A program made the translations under genes and the position numbers. The notes beneath the pieces were generated by a model. That model was not told the origin of the DNA and made no database searches. It saw only the letters and a program-made list of their open reading frames with translations. Below, one piece after another: positions 41,988 through 52,948 of a stretch of 64,000 nucleotides of DNA. The stretch lies in NCBI GenBank assembly GCA_011947345.1, contig JAAVTG010000562.1, positions 124,001 to 188,000 of the forward strand, read 5' to 3'. Origin of the DNA: Phytophthora quininea (lineage: Eukaryota; Oomycota; Peronosporomycetes; Peronosporales; Peronosporaceae). Within the stretch, counting starts at the first letter, position 1. The number at the start of each line of letters is the position of its first letter.

Positions 41988-42238
41988 GTGCCGTTATGAA
42001 CCAAACCCACCACAAACTGCCACATAGTTGAACAGCAAATTCCAAAGAATTTAGTATTTTTATAAGCTGCGAGGCGCTGGCGGCATGACAACTCAGTGCA
42101 TGGCTCTAGATGTTAGCTCTGGCAGTAATTGGCGCGCGGTGTTTGGCGCTGTAGATATCGAATGCGGGAGCAAACGGTGATAATTTACTCTTGAATTTTC
42201 CTGCTAGCACTGCAGACTGTTTCTCCCTTTTAACCGCC

Positions 42239-42650
42239 ATGCGCACGTTATACCTGTTGATGGTCGTGTTCTTCACCACGGCATTCGCCGGAAACGTTGA
42301 TCAGTGCTCGCTTCGAGTCACGGACGATGACGACAGTGATGAGAGGGGACATGTTGAGTAATTTGGAGGCAAGTTTGCAACCGCCAAGTCAGAACGCCGG
42401 ACCAACGCAGAGATAATCGATTTGCTTTAGAGAGGGAAATAAGGACTCGTTTCTTGCCAGGATGAAGGTCAGGGCGTCCATCGATGCGAAGGGCAATAAG
42501 TTCTACACGTACGTCCCGACAGACCCGGTGGTGCAGAAGTACGAGCAATGGTCTAACCACTTCAAGGCGAAGAAATGCTTTTCGGGGACAACTGGTGCCG
42601 ACAAACAGACGAAAACATGCTTTGCTGGAAAGAAGTGTAAGAGAGAATAA
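42239..42650 (+). pseudogene. RXLR pseudogene psi-3, copy 4 (start codon kept)
   Basis: Intact ATG and signal peptide, CSLR, DSDER, stop after HVE at codon 41. The C-terminal 62 codons are open again from 42462 (KVRASIDAKGNKFYTY... to KCKRE). The least damaged psi-3. An Inr/FPR-like stretch TTTACTCTTGAATTTTCC lies about 40-55 bp upstream. Confidence 0.8.
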
Positions 42651-43013
42651 AGTTGGGGAATTTATCTTAACCTGCGGGTATTTGGGAAATAATGCCAGAA
42701 TCTGCCGAAAATAGGGTTCCCAGGACCGTAACTTTCGCCTGTCAAATACCGCTGCAGGGCTGCTGCTGCTGTTTGCCTCTTGTCAGACTCCCTCGGTCTG
42801 CTGACGTGCAGATATGACGTTGGATCGCAACACCTTCAGTTTGCCTGCCCTATAGCTTTTTCAAAAGGGCCAAATTCTCGATCTATAACTCCATACGAGT
42901 CTTCATACGCAAGAATACCATTAATCGCGTACAGGTCCACGTACACTAGCGTTAATGCTGACTCGGGCACTAGCGGCCCAGTGGTAGATCGAAGTTCGTT
43001 AAAAGAAGAAGAA

Positions 43014-43744
43014 AACTAGGAAGATTTTTCAAGGGTCACCGAGCGGTCTGGTCCCGGATCGGGTCTCGAGACCAGAAGCGAGACCCATGTGGAGAATTGT
43101 CACGGGTCTCGCTTCTGGTCTTGCGCGACCAACATCACAAGGCACTCTAGGCATATGTAGCTAAGATTTTCTTATGAAATATATTTTAATGCGTTATTTG
43201 CCACGCACCTTCAAGCACCGTGCTACCTGTTGACCGTAGCTATGGTCGTGTTCTTCGCGCGGCATTCGCCGGAAATGCCGATCAAAGCTCATGAATGATG
43301 AGACTACTGGAAATTATCGAAGCCCAGATCAAGTGTTAACAATTTTGCTCGACGTTTTGGTCTTAAGCTGCAGGTATTTGGAAAATAATGCCAGAACCTG
43401 CGAATTTGTGTCATTTCCTGCGGGTGCAAAAATGGATTGGTAAGTCCTGTGGGTACGACGCGTATTGATGACAGAACCTGCCGCTGAAATGACCGAGTGA
43501 TTCGGATAGTAAATAGCTCTTACATTATTATTGTGGTGGCTTCGCCTTGGTGCGGTGGATCTCGGTCAGTGGGGGGCTTCGATCACCGATTATTTGTGAG
43601 TTCTCAATCTGCGGTGCTAAATCTAATCTACTAAGGTCTGGAATTCAATGCCAGAGCGTTGGGCAGTGTGAAGTTGAACGTATCGGAGGCGAAATAGTTC
43701 TGGGTTGCAGTTGATGAAATTGCCGAAGTGTGACGTTTGCTTTA
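43014..43744. repeat. spacer S2 (copy of S1)
   Basis: Matches 28849-29578, including the 18-bp hairpin and psi-4. Confidence 0.85.
43220..43325 (+). pseudogene. RXLR relic psi-4, copy 2
   Basis: Same as 29055-29160 with few substitutions. Confidence 0.5.
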
Positions 43745-44736
43745 GTCGGCGCAGAATGGTGTGATACTGCTCGTGTAGATTGCTGTCTGCGGCTCTCGGT
43801 CAGGTGGTTACCGTGAGACCGTCGAAGTTTAAGTGGTCACGCAGCACCGTCTTGAGTAGCTTGTTGGCCTCGAGAACAGGCCCGCCATTCACGGAGGCGC
43901 AGATCTTTATGTCCATCAGCAGATCGGCAGACCGGTGTCCTCCGCAGCCTCGTAGGAGGGAAGTACGAGTTGAGCAGGTCGTAGTCCGAGATCTCGACGC
44001 CGGTCGGGTTTGGGGTATAGCTGATCGAGTGCTTCATGCAGACAAAGGATTGCTTGTAGCTCTGGATGCCTAGAGTGATGGCGGAGCCCACGACGGAGAC
44101 CAGGAGCGGATCCTCACCGAACGTCTCGTGCAAACGCGGCTGCAGTGTGTTGTGCGTGACGTCCAGCACGGGGTCGGGTCGAAGCTCCAGGAGATAGCGA
44201 GCGGTATTACGGTCCTGCTCATACATCAGGTCGAGGTTGAACGTGGCGGTGGCATCGACCTGCTGGCCAAAGTATACAGATATCCATGACCACAACCCAG
44301 TCGTAAGCCGAGTCCGTGCCGTAGATCATTGGGTGGCCGCCGTTCTCCTTCAAGACGATCTTTTGAGTGCGCTGCACGAATGCATGCATCTCAGCGGTGG
44401 CCCAGCCCCACTTGCCGTCGATTTCACTGAGGTCGGACATGGGAGGGCTCCGGTACGAACCCACTCGTCGACCTGGTACGTCGAGTTGATCAGGCCGTAC
44501 GCAGCAATTTTGGTAATCTGGCCCACGACGTCAAATCTCGTCGACCTTGTTGTGCCCAGCGCCCGGCAGAAATTCACGACTTAAAGATCATGACGCGCGT
44601 ACTGCTTGTTCTATATACGGAGATGAAAACAAATGGAAAAGTGAGCGTTGGTGTCGTATCCCGCCCGGTGTTTGATAGCGATCCGCGACAAGTGGTTCCA
44701 GCCACAATCGGTAATGCAAAGAGCACACTATACGTA
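43745..44736. repeat. direct repeat D3 (GH3-relic segment)
   Basis: Third direct copy. It retains the GGGG run near 44170 like D1, and has two private changes near 44030 (GTGCTTCATG for GCGCTTTATG). Confidence 0.9.
43787..44577 (-). pseudogene. GH3 beta-glucosidase relic, copy 3
   Basis: Same barrel segment and lesions as copy 1. Confidence 0.8.
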
Positions 44737-45101
44737 GTTTCTTCTTCTTTTAACGAACTTCGATCTACCACTGGGCCGCTAGTGCGCGAGTCAGCATTAA
44801 CGCTAGTGTACGTGGACTTGTACGCGATTAATGGTATTCTTGCGTATGAAGACTCGTATGGAGTTATAGATCGAGAATTTGGCCCTTTTGAAAAAGCTAT
44901 AGGGCAGGCAAACTGAAGGTGTTGCGATCCAACGTCATATCTGCACGTCAGCAGACCGAGGGAGTCTGACAAGAGGCAAACAGCAGCAGCAGCCCTGCAG
45001 CGGTATTTGACAGGCGAAAGTTACGGTCCTGGGAACCCTATTTTCGGCAGATTCTGGCATTATTTCCCAAATACCCGCAGGTTAAGATAAATTCCCCAAC
45101 T

Positions 45102-45513
45102 TTATTCTCTCTTACACTTCTTTCCAGCAAAGCATGTTTTCGTCTGTTCGTCGGCACCAGTTGTCCCCGAAAAGCATTTCTTCGCCTTGAAGTGGTTAGA
45201 CCATTGCTTGTACTCTGCACCACCGGGTCTGTCGGCACGTACGTGTAGAACTTATTGCCCTTCGCATCGATGGACGCCCTGACCTTCATCCTGGCAAGAA
45301 ACGAGTCCTTATTTCCCCTCTCTAAAGCAAATCGATTATCTCTGCGTTGGTCCGGCGTTCTGACTTGGCGGTTGCAAACTTGCCTCCAAATTACTCAACA
45401 TGTCCCCTCTCATCACTGTCGTCATCGTCCGTGACTCGAAGCGAGCACTGATCAACGTTTCCGGCGAATGCCGTGGTGAAGAACACGACCATCAACAGGT
45501 ATAACGTGCGCAA
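45102..45513 (-). pseudogene. RXLR pseudogene psi-3, copy 5 (start codon lost)
   Basis: Start TTG, CSLR, early stop; broken C-terminal frame as in copy 1. Confidence 0.8.
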
Positions 45514-45763
45514 GGCGGTTAAAAGGAGAAACAGTTTGCAGTGCTAGCAGGAAAATTCAAGAGTAAATTATCACCGTTTGCTCCCACATTCGATATCTAC
45601 AGCGCCAAACACCGCGCGCCAATTACTGCCAGAGCTAACATCTAGAGCCATGCACTGAGTTGTCATGCCGCCAGCGCCTCGCAGCTTATAAAAATACTAA
45701 ATTCTTTGGAATTTGCTGTTCAACTATGTGGCAGTTTGTGGTGGGTTTGGTTCATAACGGCAC

Positions 45764-46063
45764 CCATCGCTCCGCGTGACTGTTGAAGATGACGGCGCTG
45801 AAGTGCGAGCAGCCTCCACGCTGCGACCAAGAATGGTGTAAACGCCAAGACCAACCTGAAGCAAGTTAAGGACGACACCAAGCAGGCACGGACGGACTAC
45901 CAAGCATGGTTTGAAATAAGTCGTGACACCGTTTTCGCCAAGATGGGGTCAAGCCTTCGACCATCGGCGCAAAACGCATCAAGACTTACAATTTGAAAAA
46001 ACGAGGAGCTGGTTCGCTACCACAATACGGTATATTGGCCGGAGGCTAACACAAAAACAATAG
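45764..46063 (+). pseudogene. RXLR pseudogene psi-2, copy 5 (deleted form, no insert)
   Basis: Has the internal deletion of copies 2 and 3 but not the adjoining 163-bp insert. It also carries private substitutions (AWFEISRD for ALAGISRD). Confidence 0.7.
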
Positions 46064-46316
46064 GTCATTACGAGCTAAAACATCTCGCACAAAATAATTA
46101 TATCACCCTTTTTCGTTTGACTGCTGCTGTGTGGATAATAATGCAAGCTCGCACTGTTTCCATTAAGAACACTATACTAGTATTCGTTATCACTCAGCAA
46201 AGGGTCGTGTTAAAGCAGGACATGGTTTGGATCCCTCAACCATAGAGTGAAAGTTACTAGGTAGGTGAACGAGAAGCCATTAAATTGTTAATCAACTGCT
46301 TTCTGAAGTCCGAAGA

Positions 46317-46751
46317 TCACTTTTTATTGTTGTGCACGACACCGTACCAGTGATTGTACCTCTGCACCCATGGTTCATCGGAGTCGTAGACATTGCGGCC
46401 ATGGAGATTCGTGGACAATGGCTTGACGCCGACTCTGGCGAGAATCGTGTCTTCGCTTTCACCCTTCTTGATGGAATCGAGCATGTTGACCTCCGCATTG
46501 AACTCTTTGATTTTTGCCGTCACAGCTTCGTACGCTGCTTGGCCCATCGACTTCCCTACTTGGTACCCTGCCTGGACACTCGACTTGGCTGCTTGGTATT
46601 TGGCGTTCAGGCTCTCCACGCTGGGCAATTGAATCCTCTCTTCGCTGTTGTCCTCGCCAGCGACTCGGAGCGAGCGTTGCTCAGTACTTCCGGCGAAGGC
46701 CGTGGCGAAGAGCACGACCATGGCAATGGTCAGCAGATAGAACGCGCGCAT
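46317..46751 (-). CDS. divergent RXLR-dEER effector paralogue (144 aa)
   Basis: Signal peptide MRAFYLLTIAMVVLFATAFA, RSLR 26-29, EDNSEER ending at 39, then a longer helical stretch with near-repeats (YQAAKSSVQAGYQVGKSMG), and the module SIKKGESEDTILARVGVKP...RNVYDSDEPWVQRY. It sits in the same place and orientation relative to psi-2 as the array effector in the other units, so it is probably the unit's resident gene before amplification or a diverged allele. Inr/FPR at 46789-46806. Intact and presumably secreted and host-targeted. Confidence 0.9.
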   Translation of the reverse strand: MRAFYLLTIAMVVLFATAFAGSTEQRSLRVAGEDNSEERIQLPSVESLNAKYQAAKSSVQAGYQVGKSMGQAAYEAVTAKIKEFNAEVNMLDSIKKGESEDTILARVGVKPLSTNLHGRNVYDSDEPWVQRYNHWYGVVHNNKK

Positions 46752-46788
46752 GGGTCTTGAGATGTAGTAGTTGTCCGCGGCGGTGGCT

Positions 46789-46806
46789 GGTGAATTGAAG
46801 AGTGAG
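46789..46806 (-). promoter_or_regulatory. Inr/FPR of the 46751 effector
   Basis: Minus strand CTCACTCTTCAATTCACC, 38 bp before the ATG, nearly the same element and distance as for the 13781 effector. Confidence 0.65.
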
Positions 46807-48779
46807 GTCTTCTACCAACGCCGAATGCAGAGACTTTCGAGGGCAGATCAATCCTGTTCAGGGACAGCATATCTCGTGGCAAGCTGCGTGCACCGAACAG
46901 GATCTGCCACGGGAAGAGAAAATGCCAGCGAGTACGCGAAAGCAACTTCGTCGATGAGCGCGTGCAACTTGTAGCCGTCGCGAATGATGCTGCGCTTCGT
47001 AGCGAATTCCAATGGCCAAGACCCGACGAAAGCTCGGCTTCGATAAGCTCTCAATCCATGGAGAGAGCTCTGAACTACAGTAATGTGTATATGATGCCTC
47101 AATGTTATCACTCCTGACTTACATTTTCGACCCAGCAGCTGGCGCCAGCAACAGAATGTCCCTGTTCTGAATACATTTACGTACAGTATAACACCAGGCC
47201 TGTTTACGTCAGCCACCTAATAAGGGACTTATCAAAGTCTTATTTCTGATCCTCCGTATTCTTCATTCCGGGATTTGAACCCCCACACAACTTTTGTGAT
47301 GTCCGTCATTGGGAACTCACGCCACAGAACTGCGCTACGTTTTCGGTTTTCTGCTCCAGGTCCGACACCAGCTATGCATACAAGCGAGCAGATCTCATTG
47401 GCCTCCTCCTTCTTTGCCAATGTCCACCCCACAAAATCCCATTTATATAAAATGCCTGGAAGTTTTATCCGCGAACTCCACCGCCGCCAAAAGATATAAT
47501 ACTTTCCTTGTCTTTGTTGTTGCGTAAGTCTGTAGAGATGGATCGAAAGATGCCGGTCCGCTGGACACGAAGACTTCCCTCTGGGATTTCAGACAAATTT
47601 CGTCCTGGTATTTTTACACTACGATTCCGGAAAAATATAAATAGTATATATTTTTACATTTGCCTAACCCGTGGAGATCATTTTTCGTTGTAGTAGGTCG
47701 AAATCTAATTTTACCAAAACAGATGTGAATCGTTAAACTATGTCAATACATCCTGCCATGTTATAAACTAGGGCTACGCGAATACTAAGAAATTATTTTT
47801 AAATCCTGGTACCGGTGATATGCTTTTTTCGGCATCTAGCGCGAAAGCTTTGCAGCCGCGTCATCTCCCTCGTGGATATGCGAGAATATTGGCAGGTTGG
47901 CAGCAATGTTGGTAAAACTATGGTTGCATAAAACCAGTCGCGCCAAATACGCCAGGCTGGTGTGGCGCTTCGTGGTTTAACTGAGGTTTAGTTGAGGCTG
48001 CAGCATTTCGTGTTTGAGTTGTGTAACAATCTCAGTGGAGAGCTGTCATCTGAGCTCGTTACCTGCTTCTCGAGCGTCGCACAGGAGTCTTGCTCCACCA
48101 CGCGGCGAAGCCGCCTTCAAGCATACCCAGCCACTTGGACTTCCTGATGTAGGTCTGCCGGGCGTCATCGTGTACTGCATCATAGCAGGATTCAGCAACA
48201 TCGTTACACTGGGCGAAGAGAAAGTCAAGCTCGAAGGAGCTGGCTTCACCAAGAAGTGCGCGTTGGTCGTTGATGGCGGTCCGCTTGGCTTCGAGGCCGC
48301 CAACGGCACTAGTGCTGTGGAGGCGGTGGTGATGACGACATCGTCGTAATTGACCACGAACCGTTTGTTTTCCTTCTCCACACCATCATCCAGATGCATG
48401 GGTAGTGATGTCTTGTTTAAGGTGTCGACTACCGGTGCTTGAGTGTGAAGCAGCAGTTAGGTGGTTTTGGTGTACAAGTTGGGCGGTGCGAGCTTGAATT
48501 TCTCGATATTTAGGCGCTCAAAGTACTCGGACAACTACTCGCGATTGTACTGCTGGATGGCCTCCTTGTCGACTAAGACGCTGGCGCAACGCTTGGCGGT
48601 GTCGTAGGTCTTTAAGCACACGAGGAAGCGGCGGACATACTGTTGCCGACCACTACGATGACTTCCTTGCGAGAGAGTTTGCCCATGCTGCGGCTTTGAA
48701 TATTCGGTGACTGTGACCAAATTAAGGAACGATCTTCGAGCCCCAGTGGCGGCGCATCTTTTTCAAGTGAGGGTGCGAT
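46807..48779. other. mostly unexplained intergenic DNA
   Basis: AT-rich patches (47600-47820) and several frames of 60-145 codons on both strands, none recognisable. A tRNA-like sequence at 47265-47345 (minus) is listed separately. Confidence 0.4.
47265..47345 (-). repeat. tRNA-like sequence, possible SINE head
   Basis: On the minus strand, GTAGCGCAGTTCTGTGGCG (box A-like) is followed about 45 bp later by GGTTCAAATCC (box B consensus). The T-stem pairs poorly, so a decayed tRNA or SINE is more likely than a functional gene. Confidence 0.4.
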
Positions 48780-49191
48780 GTATGCGAAATGCTCTACTGA
48801 ACGAAATGACTCGACATTTGCCGGACAGGATGGTGCTTTTTAGCTAGGTTTATCGCCGTGGCACTTCGAACGTGGGGCTTGGGGAGTTTGTGGCGTTCAT
48901 GACTGCCGGGGTACCGACTCACCAAAGACGAAGCAACATGTTTCCTACGCATCTGGACCTGCACGGAGACGGCTTTTGTCTCTGGATAATTTCTGCGCTG
49001 CTGAACTAAGCCAACCTGCACAACCACCCACAACGGAAATTGCCAAGCACATCAATCAAGTGTTCACCATGTTAAACCTCGGCCAGGACGGACGTTTGAT
49101 CCAGGAGGACCTGACCGCGTTGGCGCCGGCCCAAAGCAGCACCATGCACGAGCACAATTACACCCGTTTCGGCCCTTTACGAAGTGGCTGA
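48780..49191 (+). pseudogene. EF-hand protein relic
   Basis: Fragments in different frames read VGLGEFVAFM, DLHGDGF and, after a shift, LDNFCAAEL, then EIAKHINQVFTMLNLGQDGRLIQEDL. The last contains a decayed EF-hand loop (NLGQDGRLIQED) between helices. Likely the remnant of a calcium-binding protein; family not determined. Confidence 0.45.
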
Positions 49192-49444
49192 GGGCTCATG
49201 AAATGCCACGCTTCCAACAAGTGCACAAGTATGATCATCGGTTAGCAGAATTTGGTAGCACATTCGATTCAAGTTAACTGTACCTGGTTGTGCGGAGCTC
49301 GTATGTGTCTGCTTGCATAATTCTTGTAGAGTAATGTTAGCCCTCGTAAATCTTTCGAGACAATCACTTCTTGCGGAAACCTGTCCACAAGGTGAGGGTT
49401 GATCGGGAATGGCTGGGTGTTTGCTGCCGGGATTTCCTCTTTTG

Positions 49445-50640
49445 CTAACGCCGCGATGTTTTTGACCATATCGTCGAATTTTTCTGCCTGATTCTTTCAT
49501 CTGTCTCGTTTCTGCTGAGTTCAACGTCATCGGAATTGCTACATATCACGTTGGCGTGGCCGCCAAGACGGGTAGCACTGAAGTTTTCGCTAACATCACA
49601 TGAACAACCCATGTTTGAGGTGGAGCCTCCATCATTTTCGTGGCTTTCGCTGGGACCACCGGGATCAACATTATCTGTTTGTATATCCTCAGAGATATTT
49701 AAGCGAGAGAAGACATCTATCCAGTGTTCGAACGCAGCTTCAAATGCGTCATCGTCGCTACCGTCGTCTGATTCATCGTGTTCTCGCTCGAACCGGTTAT
49801 CACGTACACTTCTGCGCTCTTCGGGATGCGTAAGCCTTTTCATGGTCGAAGTTGTAGAAGTATCTATGCTGTCGGTGGAAAAATCTAAGTCACGAACGTT
49901 TTTCGAACTACGGCCACGTTCTTCACCTTCTCTGCGCTCAATCGATTTCGTTTTACTGTTTGAATAAGTGCTAGCTCGCTAAAGTATCTCTCACAAGTTA
50001 CTGTGTTGGCAGCAACAGACAGAACTACAATTGAAACCTCCGGCAGCTTGCTGCGGTGCATACCCACCTGCACGAATCGCCAAAAGCCTTGGATGGTGCC
50101 CACACTTTTAAACGGTGGCGCATCAATTTCATCCTGCAGCCATTTCACCATATCTGTGAACAAGTTGGAAGTGTCAGGCCCAATTAAGCGACGATAGTAG
50201 TATGCAATCCAACACATCGACGACACTTTCGTCATGGGGGCCTTCTCCAAAAGTTGCTGCCGCGTTTCGAGAGTGAGGGGATGGAGAAATAATTTCGGCT
50301 GCATTAGTGGTTGCTCGCACAGGTACCAATACTTTTCAACCAATTTAGAAAGGTTAGCGTTGCTGTCCTTGGTAGCGGCAAACGATGAATAAATGTCGAG
50401 GGAGCAAATCACTACATCGGCCAAAGTGTTCTCGTCGCGTTGCAACTTCAGGGAAGCGTACGCAAAGGCCGAATAACTTGCTCGGCCTCGACCAACGCTT
50501 CCCAAAAATAATCTTTACAAACACCTTCAATTCAGAAGGAAGACCAGCATCTCGAAACGTGTATGCTAGAACTTGCAGCGATCCACGAACTCGCTGCAAA
50601 GAACCGAAGCAACCTTGCATATTATTCCAACGTGTCTCCC
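49445..50640 (-). pseudogene. hAT transposase C-terminal fragment
   Basis: Minus strand frames read ETRWNNMQGCFGSLQRV, KLVEKYWYLCEQP, then the hAT dimerisation domain NTVTCERYFSELALIQTVKR with an Asp/Ser-rich tail. The frame is shifted near 50495 and stops at 49885 before the tail frame. The N-terminal half with BED finger and first catalytic residues is missing. It directly abuts the Helitron helicase at about 50640-50650, on the same strand. Confidence 0.8.
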
Positions 50641-51048
50641 CGATAGGTGCTCTGCCACCATTTCGTTGATGCGCCAGATGTTCTCGTTCGTGGGAGCCAG
50701 AATGACTCGTTCCGCGAAGTAGTCGTCCTAGAGGTTCGTCGCTTCCACGCTAGGGTACACCGCATCGATCAGAGCGTTCAGATCGTGCCCATAGTAGTCG
50801 CGTACGACTGGTACATCGTTTTCTTCCTGTAGAGGTGGAAGAAGTGCAAAGCTGGGAGCAGTCTCCTCCTCTTTTGTGGCTCCGTTCTGTCCGGAATAAG
50901 ACACATGTCCCGCGGTAAACCGATGTCGTCCTCGTCAATTTCACTGTTCATGGGAAAGCGTCACTCGTCAATTTCCAGAAGAAAGCTCGAGAACCCCTCG
51001 ATCTCAGCTGCACTCTGAGCATCGCGCGCCGTCTGAACTCTCGTGTTT

Positions 51049-52601
51049 TCAGAAATATGGAGCGGAGCGAGGTCTGTTCACAGCGTAGATGGCGTGAAGA
51101 AGCCTTAACCGTCTCAACGCGAGAACCGTTCCTAACCACAGGAAGAATCTACGAAAGTCCCTACTGAACACGATGATCTTGCCCCCAAACGGCTTGTCAT
51201 TGCGCATAATGTCACGGAACGTCCTGTCCACAGCCTCGAAACAGAATGCGTTCATCATGGGGGCCTCGTCCCAAATGATCAGACTGCCCCGCAGATCAAC
51301 GTAGCCTGCGAGATACCTCTCTTGATGTTGCAGGTAGATGTGCCGTCAAATTTGATTGGGATCTTGAATGTTGAATGCTGTGTGACCACCCACTAGAAGC
51401 TGGGCAGCCGCTCCACTTGAAGCAACTACAATTGCAGACTTCCATCGAGACGGACAAGCGCCAACAGCTGCTCCAGTAAGAAAGACTTCCCTGTACCACC
51501 GGGTCCATCGAGGAAAAACAGCGCAGGACCACTTCCACCAGTTGGCGTGTAGGCCACTGCTCCGTTAATGTTCTGCGCCGACTCAACAGCTTCCATCACT
51601 GCCTCGGAAACTCGCTGCTGGCCTTCGTTCAAAGACGACCTCAAGGTTGCTGTCCGCTTCAGCTGCTCCTCAGTGTAGTCCAGATCGTCGGCTGCCAAGG
51701 CAACCACAGCGGTTTCTACGATGCGCTCAACGTCTCTGTAGTCGTCAAGCGGCGGGAGCTGGTAGTTTCCCAAAGTCTTGCCATTCGACGCAAGCACCTT
51801 CTCGACAGCCAGAAGTGTTAGATACTCAACACGTCTGTCTCCGGCATTTGCTTCGAGGCGCCTTAGACAGTGCCCCTTGAATTTCGTCCATAGAGCAGAT
51901 GCATCGCTTGGCATGGGATAGACCAAAATGACACCAAAGAGCTGCCTGAGCTGATACGGCATCTGGAATCCATTCGCCTCAGTAAGGCACTGTTCCCACT
52001 CCTGTCGTTGTCGAGGTATCCTGCAGCTTGCGCGGCCGCCTTGAAGGTAGGGTACAACTGAACTTCCACGGTGCGCAGGTCTTCGAAGCATGGTGGCCCC
52101 CGTGATGTAGCACAACATCAAACGGAGGTAGTAACGCTCCTCGTCCCTTGGACTCACGTGCATGATACGGCCCAGGCTGGGAGCATATTTCTTATAACGC
52201 ACCCAGCACTTCTGTTTCTTCTCCCACATGTACTTTGTCGGAATTTCCATGTACAACATGGTGCCAGCAACATCGGGCTCATCTTGACAGATGTGGTAAA
52301 ACGCTGTCAATGCTGTGCGATCTCCACGGTTGATGAGATAACGGAGATTCGCATCTGTGGCACTCTCACGAAACATAGCAGAGCTTTGGCCGGGAAGATG
52401 GATGTGCAACTTCACAACACTGTGGGTAGAGCCATTGGTCGGGTGCTTGTAGAGCCGCATGCACGACTCGACAGGGCAGATGTAACGGCCCATTTGGTAC
52501 AACAGGATTTCGTTCACAGCCTCCTCCCCTATCTCAAGCGTCACCGTAGCGCTATCCGAGCTCTCGTAGACGTACTTGACAGCCCCATTTGACGTACACA
52601 C
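51049..52601 (-). pseudogene. Helitron Pif1-type helicase domain
   Basis: The main frame (51426-52601) leads from the Rep-helicase linker to the Walker A motif FFLDGPGGTGKSFLLEQL. A second frame (51049-51258) has MMNAFCFEAVDRTFRDIM and FGGKIIVFSRDFR, motifs II-III, with Arg replacing the expected Gly in GDFRQ. It would unwind DNA during transposition. Frameshifted between the two and again after. Confidence 0.85.
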
Positions 52602-52948
52602 TTCGATGTTGATGTGGCAATTGTACTTCTGCGACAGGTACGGGTTATACGAAATAACCTACTGGTTCACTGTGGCGTTGTCCTACCTGGAGTTTTTATG
52701 CTTGAGCTCACCCGCCTCACGTCGGCGACGCTTGTAGATGGGATATTTGCCATCCGCGGCGCTTGTCCTATTGGCAAACGGCATCGGGAAATGTTTGCTG
52801 CACTTGTTGTTCTCCATACACGGACAGTTCGGGCGACCGGCGCCACACGGGCCGTGCATCATGGACGAAAGAACTGTCTCGTATAACTCCGGCTGTTTGT
52901 CCTTGTCTGGAATTTCGGCGGACACCAACTCGTCAATAACTTTGGGAG

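Larger units (their letters stand above)
30571..43013. repeat. palindrome P2, arm interrupted by a LINE
   Basis: Left arm 30571-33576, loop 33577-33845, right arm 33846-34016 continued at 40321-43013. The 6.3-kb LINE sits 171 bp into the right arm. Without it the right arm is about 2.86 kb, the length of the P1 left arm, while the left arm (about 3.01 kb, with the 163-bp insert) matches the P1 right arm. Confidence 0.92.
44737..46110. repeat. partial third arm P3 (no palindromic partner to its right)
   Basis: Collinear with the P1 and P2 left arms up to the tail of psi-2 and its 3' flank, then diverges at about 46110. It can still pair with 41620-43013 in inverted orientation, with 43014-44736 as spacer. 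It shares the TATAATTATTTTG variant with the P2 right arm. Confidence 0.85.

Noticed and set aside
48014..48399. Plus (111-codon) and minus (117-codon) frames with regular amino-acid composition
   Set aside because: No recognisable family in either direction, so no product could be supported.
49536..49967. Plus-strand 143-codon frame
   Set aside because: Shadow of the Asp/Ser-rich tail of the hAT transposase on the other strand.
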